DNA of 64,000 nt from an uncultured Bacteroides sp. (GTDB taxonomy: Bacteria > Bacteroidota > Bacteroidia > Bacteroidales > Bacteroidaceae). The stretch's first letter is position 1, and every line of letters begins with the position of its first letter. Location: the NCBI GenBank assembly GCA_944322285.1, contig CALUOR010000013.1:1-64000 (forward strand), written 5' to 3'. Below, in pieces: positions 41,939-49,959 of the stretch. The position numbers were made by a program, and so were the translations under genes. The notes under the pieces were generated by a model. That model saw only the letters and a list, made by a program, of their open reading frames with translations. It was not told the origin of the DNA and did no database searches.

Positions 41939-44470
41939 TTACTCCACCGGAAACATATAGAATTTACGCTTCGGATTGAAATCCAGCATCCACTGGTCTA
42001 CCACAACATGCGCATCAAGTGCCGTAATGGTCAGCGTGTGGCGTCCGGACTTCAGTGTATGATGCGTCTCCTTCACAGCCTGACCACGTAACACATTCTT
42101 TTTCCACGTGTCCGTACGGCCAATCTCACGGAATGAAATCACACGAGGCGATTCTCCATCTATACTCACACTGAAACGAATGTCACCTTTGTCATTCGGT
42201 TGTGTAGGTATAACAGCTGTGCGCAAGACGGCTTCTCCTTCCCAAGGGCTATCGAATTCGTAAGTCAACGAGCCTCCCTTTGGCAACGCTACGGCATTCA
42301 TGCTGTGTCCCAACGCCTGTATAACGGTGGATCCCTGCGTAGCTTCTGTGTAGTCACAGGCATTCTTAGCCAAACACCGGTCTGTCTTAATCAGATGTTT
42401 GCCTAACGGACGAGGAGTCTTGTCCGCATACTGCTCCACTTCCTCATCCGTCAACCCCACAGGCAACGTAGGTGGGAAGAACACATACAGATCGCGTGGG
42501 TTGTAACACATGGAGTGACGCCAACGTCCGCCGGCCATGCGGTTATTGTAGTACTCCGTCAGCGTACGTATCTTCTGATATGCTTTCCAACTGTTTGCAC
42601 AGGCCCGGAACATCGCTTCATCACGTCCCCAAAGTGTTTCGTCACATTGTCCCATGGCGTACGAACGCGCCCGCTGAGCCTCCAACATCTTGACGCTCAT
42701 GGCTGATGCGGCTAATACCTGATATTTGACGTGCGAATAGAAAGCGTCACGCAACCGAGGCTCTATAAGCGGCTCCACGGCTTCCACCGCTTGCTTAACT
42801 GCTTCAAATTCTTCCAAATAGCGGTCTAATTCACCTCCAAAAGCAGTCAGGCTGAACTCGGTGTCAATGACCTGCGAACGCCCGCGCGGATAGCGTTTCT
42901 TATCCAGTTCCACCTGCGTCCACCCCATGAACTCAGGCTTGCGAATTGCGCACAGTCTATAGTACTCCAGCATGGCAGGCAGCAGTTTCCTGCCTGCTTC
43001 CGTTCCGAATTCTCTGCAAAGCCAACGTTCCAAGTGAGCGTTTATCGTAGAAGGTGTCACGCAGTCAATATCCCAAGCCAAGTCAAGGAACAGTTCCAAA
43101 TCATAAGCGGCAGGCTTCAAGTCGTGTACATTGACAATCCAAATCCGACGCGCATGATGATCGTAAGCCTGCTTCATTTCGTTGTAAATCAATCCTGGCT
43201 GTGTCGTACAGAGCCACATGTAGTCGTGCGGACGTCCCCAGTAGCTCAAGTGATAATATACACCGGCTCCCCCGCTACGTTGTTGCTGAATGGAGTCGCT
43301 CAGACGTGTCATGTAGCCGTAATTATCGTCACACCACATCAGCGTCACGTCATCCGGCACTTGCAATCCATTCTCCATAATCTCCAATACTTCCTTATAG
43401 GGAACAAAACTTTGAGGAATGCGTTTCACATCCTTGTCTACATACTTGGCAAGCAGACGACGCTGGTCGTTAATGACCTGTTGCAAAGCCCGGGTCTTCT
43501 CCTCCAAAGTCTTTACGCCTTCCATGGAGCCGTCGTGTATGCCCCGCATGCCAATGGTATAGATGTTTTCATACGGAGCGGCTTCTTTCAGACGTTCCAC
43601 CCAATAGGCTTGCACGGAGTCACGATTGGTGATATAGTTGTAATTTCCTCTGCGCTTCACGTCCCACTCACCCACATTGTTGCGCATCAATGGTTCACAA
43701 TGTGACGTCCCGATGACTATTCCACATGAGTCCGCCACTTCTTTAGCCCCCGGGACAAAATAGAAAGGTGTGGTAATGCCATGCATACCGGGCCAAATCA
43801 TGTTGGCACGCAAGCGTAGCAGCAACTTGAAGATTTCTTTATATGTACGGGCTCCTATGCGGCCTTTAATGGGATTGGGTTCGAGAGTTTTCCAACTCCA
43901 AGGCTGCAGACTCCAGTCCTCATCGTTAAGGAAAATGCCCCGGTATTCCACCGAGGGGCTTTGTAATGTACAGTAGCTATCATCAAGCACCAAACGAGTT
44001 TTCTGTTCCGGTACGACATCGCTCCACCAAACCCAAGGTGAGACACCGGCCAAGCGGGACATTTCCAAAATGGCGTATGCTGTTCCACGTCCGTCGCTCC
44101 CCACCGCATACAACCGGCGATGGTCACCATCGTTTCCTACCATCAGGCAGAAACCGTCACGCTTAGTACTCAGCTCCGCAACGGGAATGCCAGTCCGTTC
44201 CAATTCTCGTTTTAATCCTTTACCGGCCTTGTCAAGCTGTACAATCCGGACTATAGATTGTTCAGCGGAAACCACTTGCGGACGCAAACCGGTAACTTGC
44301 TCCAAATCATCGGCAAACATGTCGAGGGCGACATGCACCACCGGCGATACATTCCGTTGCTGAAAATGATAACTCACGGCATCTTTCCCGTTGTACCAGA
44401 CAAATTCACCCGCCTGTACTGTTCGGATACAGGCTAATGCGAACAAAAGAAACAAAAAACGTATATTCAT
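41939..44470 (-). CDS. Glycoside hydrolase family 115 protein (alpha-glucuronidase)
   Basis: 843 residues. The signal peptide begins at ATG 44470 (an ATG five codons earlier exists) and ends VQAG (about 20). The order EYRGIFLNDEDWSLQPW, NMIWPGMHG, GIVIGTSHCEPL, TIGMRGIHDGSM and DDNYGYMTRL is the conserved GH115 core. A C-terminal beta domain ends the protein. GH115 enzymes remove (4-O-methyl-)glucuronic acid from internal xylose of xylan, and some act on arabinogalactan. Array D lies just upstream. Confidence 0.94.
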   Translation of the reverse strand: MNIRFLFLLFALACIRTVQAGEFVWYNGKDAVSYHFQQRNVSPVVHVALDMFADDLEQVTGLRPQVVSAEQSIVRIVQLDKAGKGLKRELERTGIPVAELSTKRDGFCLMVGNDGDHRRLYAVGSDGRGTAYAILEMSRLAGVSPWVWWSDVVPEQKTRLVLDDSYCTLQSPSVEYRGIFLNDEDWSLQPWSWKTLEPNPIKGRIGARTYKEIFKLLLRLRANMIWPGMHGITTPFYFVPGAKEVADSCGIVIGTSHCEPLMRNNVGEWDVKRRGNYNYITNRDSVQAYWVERLKEAAPYENIYTIGMRGIHDGSMEGVKTLEEKTRALQQVINDQRRLLAKYVDKDVKRIPQSFVPYKEVLEIMENGLQVPDDVTLMWCDDNYGYMTRLSDSIQQQRSGGAGVYYHLSYWGRPHDYMWLCTTQPGLIYNEMKQAYDHHARRIWIVNVHDLKPAAYDLELFLDLAWDIDCVTPSTINAHLERWLCREFGTEAGRKLLPAMLEYYRLCAIRKPEFMGWTQVELDKKRYPRGRSQVIDTEFSLTAFGGELDRYLEEFEAVKQAVEAVEPLIEPRLRDAFYSHVKYQVLAASAMSVKMLEAQRARSYAMGQCDETLWGRDEAMFRACANSWKAYQKIRTLTEYYNNRMAGGRWRHSMCYNPRDLYVFFPPTLPVGLTDEEVEQYADKTPRPLGKHLIKTDRCLAKNACDYTEATQGSTVIQALGHSMNAVALPKGGSLTYEFDSPWEGEAVLRTAVIPTQPNDKGDIRFSVSIDGESPRVISFREIGRTDTWKKNVLRGQAVKETHHTLKSGRHTLTITALDAHVVVDQWMLDFNPKRKFYMFPVE

Positions 44471-44556
44471 TATGTATATGTACAAAATTAAATCATTATT
44501 GAATGTGTTGTGTAATTAATCCATTTATCACTTCAGTATCTTTTAAAAGATGAACC

Positions 44557-44644
44557 CTTGACCCTACTGGGGTAAGACCTTGACCCTACTGGGATAAGGC
44601 CTTGACCCCAGAAGGGTAAAGCCTTTACCTCAGAGGGGTAAGAC
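44557..44644. repeat. Array D: four 22-bp units, each a dyad
   Basis: Units begin CTTGACC at 44557, 44579 and 44601, and CTTTACC at 44623: exactly 22 bp apart. Each unit ends with the mirror of its start (GGGTAAG, GGATAAG, GGGTAAA or GGGTAAG), so each unit is an imperfect palindrome with CTACT, CCAGA or TCAGA at the centre. The array lies between susD and the GH115 gene, about 90 bp before the GH115 ATG. Confidence 0.88.
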
Positions 44645-44678
44645 TGGTGACTTAGCGACCAATAGCCCTCATCTATTC

Positions 44679-44724
44679 CACAATCTGTGGTTATCTTACT
44701 AAAATCCGTATCATCCGTATGCCA
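44679..44724. repeat. ATCTGTGG/ATCCGTAT-type intergenic repeat
   Basis: CACAATCTGTGGTTATCTTA continues to AATCCGTATCATCCGTATGCC. It belongs to the same word family as the elements at 18071, 54155 and 57407. Apart from array D and this, the 350-bp gap between susD and GH115 shows nothing else. Confidence 0.5.
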
Positions 44725-44825
44725 TTTTAAGCTCCGATTACGATATAACTAATCATAATTTAGTCACCTATAACAAACGGCCACCGATATTGAATACAAA
44801 TTTAGTGAAAAAACTTATACACTCA

Positions 44826-46520
44826 TCAATATCCCGGATTTTGGTCTTCCGCTGTCAACAGTTCATTCGCGTCGATAGCTGCCTGAGGGATAGGACGAAA
44901 CAGTTTTTCACCGATAACTTGGGCAGCCCGACCTTTGATTTGGGGATTATACAGATTGTTGTATTCCACAAGTTTCTGCGTTCTTCTCAAATCGAACCAG
45001 CGTGAGTTTTGCCCGAAAAGCTCACATGCACGCTCTTTCAGGATGGTATCGATGTTGATAGATAGGACGGGACTGAGTCCGGCTCTACGGCGGACTTCGT
45101 TCAGCCGTTTCAATGCCGTTGCCGCATCCCCCGCTTTTAAATAAGCCTCAGCTGCTACCAGATAAATTTCCGGCAAAGTGATGAGATGAATATCACGATA
45201 GTCTGTCTTTGCCGTATAGGTAGCCGTGTTACAATCATCAAACTTGCGGCAGGGCGCACTTCCATAACCGTATGTGACAAATTCCTCGTACGTGATTTCT
45301 TCCGGTGAATATTCTTGCGGATTATGCGTATGGTCCGACATGGGAAGTATCCAAGTATCTTTCCGGTTCTCTGGGTCGAGTGCTTTCCAGGCTTCAATGT
45401 CTTCTTCCGTTTCATACCACGCCGCATAGTAGCGTTTCACAGGGATACCGATAAAGGTTTCTCCATTCCGATACCAATCCCAGTAGGAATAGGGGGATGA
45501 GGATACAATATCCGGCAGTTCCTTCATAAACGTTACGTCATAGCGCACATCCCCCCGTTCAAAACACATCAGTGCATGCAACGTGGGAATAAAAGCTGAA
45601 GTACTTTGTTTGCCATGGTCCTCTTGTCCGCCGATAAGGCTGCAGTAGAAAGAACTCCAGGGATGTCCGCCGCTTACGGTGTTATTGGCACTTGCCAAAT
45701 CATATTCCACATCCCAAATAAATTCCGGATCATCGTCACCGCTACAATCAGCTTTCCATAGCTCAGCAAAAGGTGTGGTTAACGCACGTCCGCCTATCAC
45801 TTCATCCGCCATAACGGCAGCCTTGTCGAAATAATCAGTGCGGTTCAAGTCCCAAGCCGCAGCCAGATAAGTCTGTGCCAACAAAGCTTTAGCGGACTCT
45901 ATACTGGCCCGTCCCCCACCTCGTTCGGCGGTGCTGGTCTCTAAATTGTTATTGGACAATACATCCTCCAATTCGGAAATGATATAACTATATATGTCCT
46001 CCTGCGTGGCTTTCGGATAACCGGTCTGGGCAGCGGACACATATTCCTTCATCAAGGGAACTCCGCCGAAGGTGTTGGCCAACAAATAATAGTAATAAGC
46101 AGCCACGACACGGGCTTCATCCACACGCTTCTGGCGTAAGGCTTCGTCTACAGCGGCTCGCGGCGCATAATAGGCTACGGCATACGCAGCCCGGATACCG
46201 TCGTAACAAGCGGTGTAGAATTCCTCCATCACGCTGTTCTCCGGATTGAGTGTCTCGTATTCATGCAATTCGTCATTGATGTACATGCGGCCGTCGGCGT
46301 ACATATCCGTACCCGCATTGAAGAATGTAGGGAAACTGGAGTCTGCAAAAATGGTCCTCAACGTTTCATATGCGTTGGACACCAATGATTCAAATCCGGA
46401 TTTTGTAGAGAAATATTTCTCATCCGTCACATTCGATTTATTGTCCGTTGTCAGGAAATCTTCGCATCCGGTACATAACACGGAACAAATAGCGATAAGT
46501 GTTATATATAACTTTTTCAT
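44826..46520 (-). CDS. SusD/RagB family glycan-binding lipoprotein
   Basis: 565 residues from ATG 46520 (46526 is an alternative; AAGG lies 8 nt before 46520). The lipobox VLCTGC with acidic residues right after (ED) suits a surface-exported lipoprotein. SusD features include KSGFESLVSNAYETLR at the start, TPR-like helices (ARVVAAYYYYLLANTFGGVPL), and the C-terminal RWFDLRRTQKL typical of RagB/SusD. It caps the SusC channel and binds the glycan. It starts 22 bp after the susC stop. Confidence 0.96.
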   Translation of the reverse strand: MKKLYITLIAICSVLCTGCEDFLTTDNKSNVTDEKYFSTKSGFESLVSNAYETLRTIFADSSFPTFFNAGTDMYADGRMYINDELHEYETLNPENSVMEEFYTACYDGIRAAYAVAYYAPRAAVDEALRQKRVDEARVVAAYYYYLLANTFGGVPLMKEYVSAAQTGYPKATQEDIYSYIISELEDVLSNNNLETSTAERGGGRASIESAKALLAQTYLAAAWDLNRTDYFDKAAVMADEVIGGRALTTPFAELWKADCSGDDDPEFIWDVEYDLASANNTVSGGHPWSSFYCSLIGGQEDHGKQSTSAFIPTLHALMCFERGDVRYDVTFMKELPDIVSSSPYSYWDWYRNGETFIGIPVKRYYAAWYETEEDIEAWKALDPENRKDTWILPMSDHTHNPQEYSPEEITYEEFVTYGYGSAPCRKFDDCNTATYTAKTDYRDIHLITLPEIYLVAAEAYLKAGDAATALKRLNEVRRRAGLSPVLSINIDTILKERACELFGQNSRWFDLRRTQKLVEYNNLYNPQIKGRAAQVIGEKLFRPIPQAAIDANELLTAEDQNPGY

Positions 46521-46542
46521 GTTCATATCCTTTTTATAATAA

Positions 46543-49500
46543 TCAGAATTTAATATTTGCACCTATCTGATAGGTTACAGAAGAAGGACCGCCGTTCGTT
46601 AGTGTCGCGCTGGCCCATTCCGGGTCAAATCCCTCATAACCGGAAAAGCAGAAAGGATTTAACACGTTTACATAAAGACGCAAATGCTGCAAGCCCGCTT
46701 TGGCAATCCACTTCGTAGGGAATGTATAGCCTAAACAAATATTCTTAATCTTGACAAACGAAGTCTTCTGGTATTGAAATCCCTCACCGCGGGCGCTTCC
46801 TTTATCAGAGAAGTAACCGCCTGCCGATGTATCCGAGTTGTTCGGATAGGGATACTTGCCATAATGAGTTTCCTGAGCATAAACGATGTCACCGGTAGCA
46901 TGGTCGATAATAGGAGCGCCTTTCGGTATGTAAAAGTCCATAGTCATGTGTTGGCTTCCACGGTCAGACCATTTCATATACTTATCGTGGAAATAACTGC
47001 GAGACCATTGTCCCTGCTTTGTATACACCATCACAGAGAAATCGAACCCTTTATAATACATGGTCGAACTGAGACTTCCTATCCACTTGGGATCGGTGCA
47101 GCCATATATCCGCTTATCGTTGTCATCTATCTTTCCGTCATTGTTCCAGTCATTGACAGCAACCTGCCCTTCATACCATTTGTATTTAGAACCATACCGA
47201 TCATAAAGCTCCTGCAACGTGTAGTGAATGTCGCCGTCCTTAGTATGCATGGTTACTCCTTTATCCGTAATGATATCGGTATGCGTATAATCACGTAATA
47301 CATTCAGAGGCTCTCCTATAAAACGGTTTGAGGCCACTTCATCCACCTTTCCATTGCTCAGTTTCAAAATCTTATTCCAGTTCTTGGAGAAATTAACAGC
47401 AAGATCCCATGTAAAATCACGGGTACGGATTACCCCCAATTGCAAACCCAATTCGATACCAGCGTTGCGCACCGAACCGACATTGGCGGTAGAAGTCGTT
47501 TCACCCGTTTCGATAGGAACTTTTCTATCCATAATCTGTCCGTCAGACAATCTGTGGTAAGCATCAATCGTAGCATTGATGCGATTACTGAAAGCGCCGA
47601 AGTCGATACCGAAATTAAATTCTTTCACTTTCTCCCACAAAAGGCCTGCATTCACCAAACCGTTCGGATAATAGCCCTGCACTTCTGTTCCGTCCAGCAC
47701 GACATATGACGGTCCGGAAGCTGTAGTAATCGTAACATAGTCCGACACATTATTATTGCCGGTAATACCATAGGAAACACGGAGTTTCAAGTTATCCAAC
47801 CAATCAACCTCTTTCAAGAAATCTTCTTCGGACATCCTCCACGCCAATGCCACTGAGGGAAACCAACCCCACCGGTTCCCTTTGGCAAAACGAGAAGAAG
47901 CGTCGGCACGGGCAGTCGCTGTGGCCATGTATTTCCCTTTATAAGAATAGTTTAAACGGAATGCGGCCGAGACAAGCGTAGAAGCCGTATAGGAAGACTC
48001 TATCTCCTTATCACCCGAAGCTTTATCCATGGCGTTGAAAGACAACATGTCATCGGAAATGCCAAAGCCCTTCAAACGATATACTTCTGTATCGCTTTTA
48101 TACATAGAGAACAAGCCCATGGCTCCGAAACTATGATCACCCATCGTTTTGTTGTAGTCCAGTTGGGTATCCCAAGTCCAATCCAAACGATCCGTAGAGG
48201 TTACTTCCGCTGAATTCGTTCCGTTCGTCTGGTAATAATTCGAACCTAAGGGGTTGCGGTCGTTCACACCGGTAGAATTGAATTTTCCTAAGCGACTATG
48301 ATAAAAATTCGGAGAGAAAGTGGTTGTCAGCTTCAATCCATCCATGATATTGGCACGCAAGTAGACATTGCCCAAAACTTGAAACTTGCGGTTTTGGTTG
48401 ACATAATTCTCATCCACGAGGTCATTCAGCGGACTGATGGTTGAAGTGAACTGCATAGCCGATTCAAACGCATCTTTCGAACCGAGATTGTTGATGATAT
48501 TACCATTCTCGTCATACGGTGCCACAAAAGGATTGAACAGAAAGGCGTTTTCGTAGGGACAATATTTACTGTCGGTACTAAAATCGTCTTGCACAGTGTA
48601 AGCCATATTCACGGATAAACCGGCTTCAAAGACTTCCGATATTTTCCCGTCAAAAGCTCCTTTCAAATTGAAACGGGAATAATCGTTATGCTGGAATACA
48701 CTCTCTTCACCTTGGTAACCAAGCCCCAAACGGAAATTCACTTTCTCTGTAGCCCCGTTGGCACTTATAAAGTGGTTCTGTTGTGAACCGTTACGGGTTA
48801 CCAGATCCGTCCAATCATAACCGTCCGTACCGCTCATCATCATTTCATAAACCTTCGAGTCGCGGTAGCTGCTTCCTCCATCCCGTTTCAAGAACGCTGT
48901 TTCCAAATCATTTTGTTTAATTTCGTAGTGAGGGACACCGTTCGCATCCACTCCGGGACGGGTAGAACCGGGAAAGTTCTCAGTAGATAAAGTGGTATGT
49001 CGCGCAAAACGATAATCAATGAATTCCTGCGCATTCATGAAATCCGGCATCCGCGCAATGGTACGTATACCATAATATCCGTCATACGATATGGATACTT
49101 TCTCCGCTTTCCCTGCGTTTTTGCCTCCTTTCGTGGTTATCATAATGACACCCGCCGACGCACGCGAACCGTATATGGCCGTTGAAGAAGAGTCTTTCAG
49201 AATGTCAATACGTTCAATGTCTTCCGGGTTCAGGAAGTCCATACTCTCACACACCACACCATCAATCACGTACAGTGGAGAGGCTTGTTTGTTTATAGAC
49301 GCCTGTCCACGGATTTGCATGTTAAAACCTCCTCCGGCACGACTGTTGGATTGCGTGATATTTACACCAGGTACGGAACCTTGCAATGCGTCCTCTATAC
49401 GTGTTGTTCCTCTGCCAGCCAACTTTTCTGAGGATACCGAACTGACCGAACCTGTAAGGTCCGATTTTTTCATCACGCCATATCCCACTACAACTACTTC

Positions 49501-49863
49501 GTCTAATTGCCTGGTGTCTTCCTCCAAAACGAAACTGAACGTACGTTGTTGTCCAACGGTTACTTCTTGAGTCTTGTAACCGATAAAACTGATTTGCAAA
49601 ACGTCACCTTCGGACACATTGGATAGCACGAAGTTGCCGTCGATGTCCGTGATGCATCCGTTGCCGTTGCCTTTCACAACAATGCTGGCGCCAATGATGG
49701 GTTCGCCAAACGTGTCTTTCACTGTACCTCGCACGGCATTCGTTTGTTGAACCACCTGCGATAAGGTAAACTCAGGATGTGCATGCGACTGCCCTATGGG
49801 AACTGATGTGCATGCCATGACCATACATAATAGTCGGAAATTCTTTTTTAACCTGTTTTCCAT
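46543..49863 (-). CDS. SusC/RagA family TonB-dependent transporter
   Basis: 1106 residues. Signal peptide, then a carboxypeptidase-like domain (TVKDTFGEPIIGASIVVKGN to ISFIGYKTQEV), TonB box region (EVVVVGYG), plug domain (RIEDALQGSVPGVNI to PLYVIDGVV and SSTAIYGSRASAGVIMITTK) and a 22-strand barrel ending in an aromatic-rich strand. It imports oligosaccharides powered by TonB. The leader (49864-49884) contains CTTAAAA and TAATAATG, similar to the sequence the predicted small RNA is complementary to. Confidence 0.97.
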   Translation of the reverse strand: MENRLKKNFRLLCMVMACTSVPIGQSHAHPEFTLSQVVQQTNAVRGTVKDTFGEPIIGASIVVKGNGNGCITDIDGNFVLSNVSEGDVLQISFIGYKTQEVTVGQQRTFSFVLEEDTRQLDEVVVVGYGVMKKSDLTGSVSSVSSEKLAGRGTTRIEDALQGSVPGVNITQSNSRAGGGFNMQIRGQASINKQASPLYVIDGVVCESMDFLNPEDIERIDILKDSSSTAIYGSRASAGVIMITTKGGKNAGKAEKVSISYDGYYGIRTIARMPDFMNAQEFIDYRFARHTTLSTENFPGSTRPGVDANGVPHYEIKQNDLETAFLKRDGGSSYRDSKVYEMMMSGTDGYDWTDLVTRNGSQQNHFISANGATEKVNFRLGLGYQGEESVFQHNDYSRFNLKGAFDGKISEVFEAGLSVNMAYTVQDDFSTDSKYCPYENAFLFNPFVAPYDENGNIINNLGSKDAFESAMQFTSTISPLNDLVDENYVNQNRKFQVLGNVYLRANIMDGLKLTTTFSPNFYHSRLGKFNSTGVNDRNPLGSNYYQTNGTNSAEVTSTDRLDWTWDTQLDYNKTMGDHSFGAMGLFSMYKSDTEVYRLKGFGISDDMLSFNAMDKASGDKEIESSYTASTLVSAAFRLNYSYKGKYMATATARADASSRFAKGNRWGWFPSVALAWRMSEEDFLKEVDWLDNLKLRVSYGITGNNNVSDYVTITTASGPSYVVLDGTEVQGYYPNGLVNAGLLWEKVKEFNFGIDFGAFSNRINATIDAYHRLSDGQIMDRKVPIETGETTSTANVGSVRNAGIELGLQLGVIRTRDFTWDLAVNFSKNWNKILKLSNGKVDEVASNRFIGEPLNVLRDYTHTDIITDKGVTMHTKDGDIHYTLQELYDRYGSKYKWYEGQVAVNDWNNDGKIDDNDKRIYGCTDPKWIGSLSSTMYYKGFDFSVMVYTKQGQWSRSYFHDKYMKWSDRGSQHMTMDFYIPKGAPIIDHATGDIVYAQETHYGKYPYPNNSDTSAGGYFSDKGSARGEGFQYQKTSFVKIKNICLGYTFPTKWIAKAGLQHLRLYVNVLNPFCFSGYEGFDPEWASATLTNGGPSSVTYQIGANIKF

Positions 49864-49903
49864 TATTAAATAGTTTTAAGTCAGACAATAAGTTTAACGC
49901 CGA

Positions 49904-49911
49904 CAAAACTA
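49904..49911 (-). promoter_or_regulatory. -7 box TAGTTTTG of the susC operon
   Basis: A TAnnTTTG match 41 bp before the susC ATG; no good -33 box, as expected for a promoter that needs the AraC-type regulator next door. Confidence 0.45.
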
Positions 49912-49959
49912 TAAGAACGCAGGTAAAAAGGGTGGAAACTATCTTCCAGACAGGTGGAA

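Noticed and set aside
44557-44644. CRISPR array as explanation for the 22-bp arrays
   Set aside because: Units are contiguous and degenerate, with no identical repeat separated by unique spacers and no cas genes anywhere in the window.
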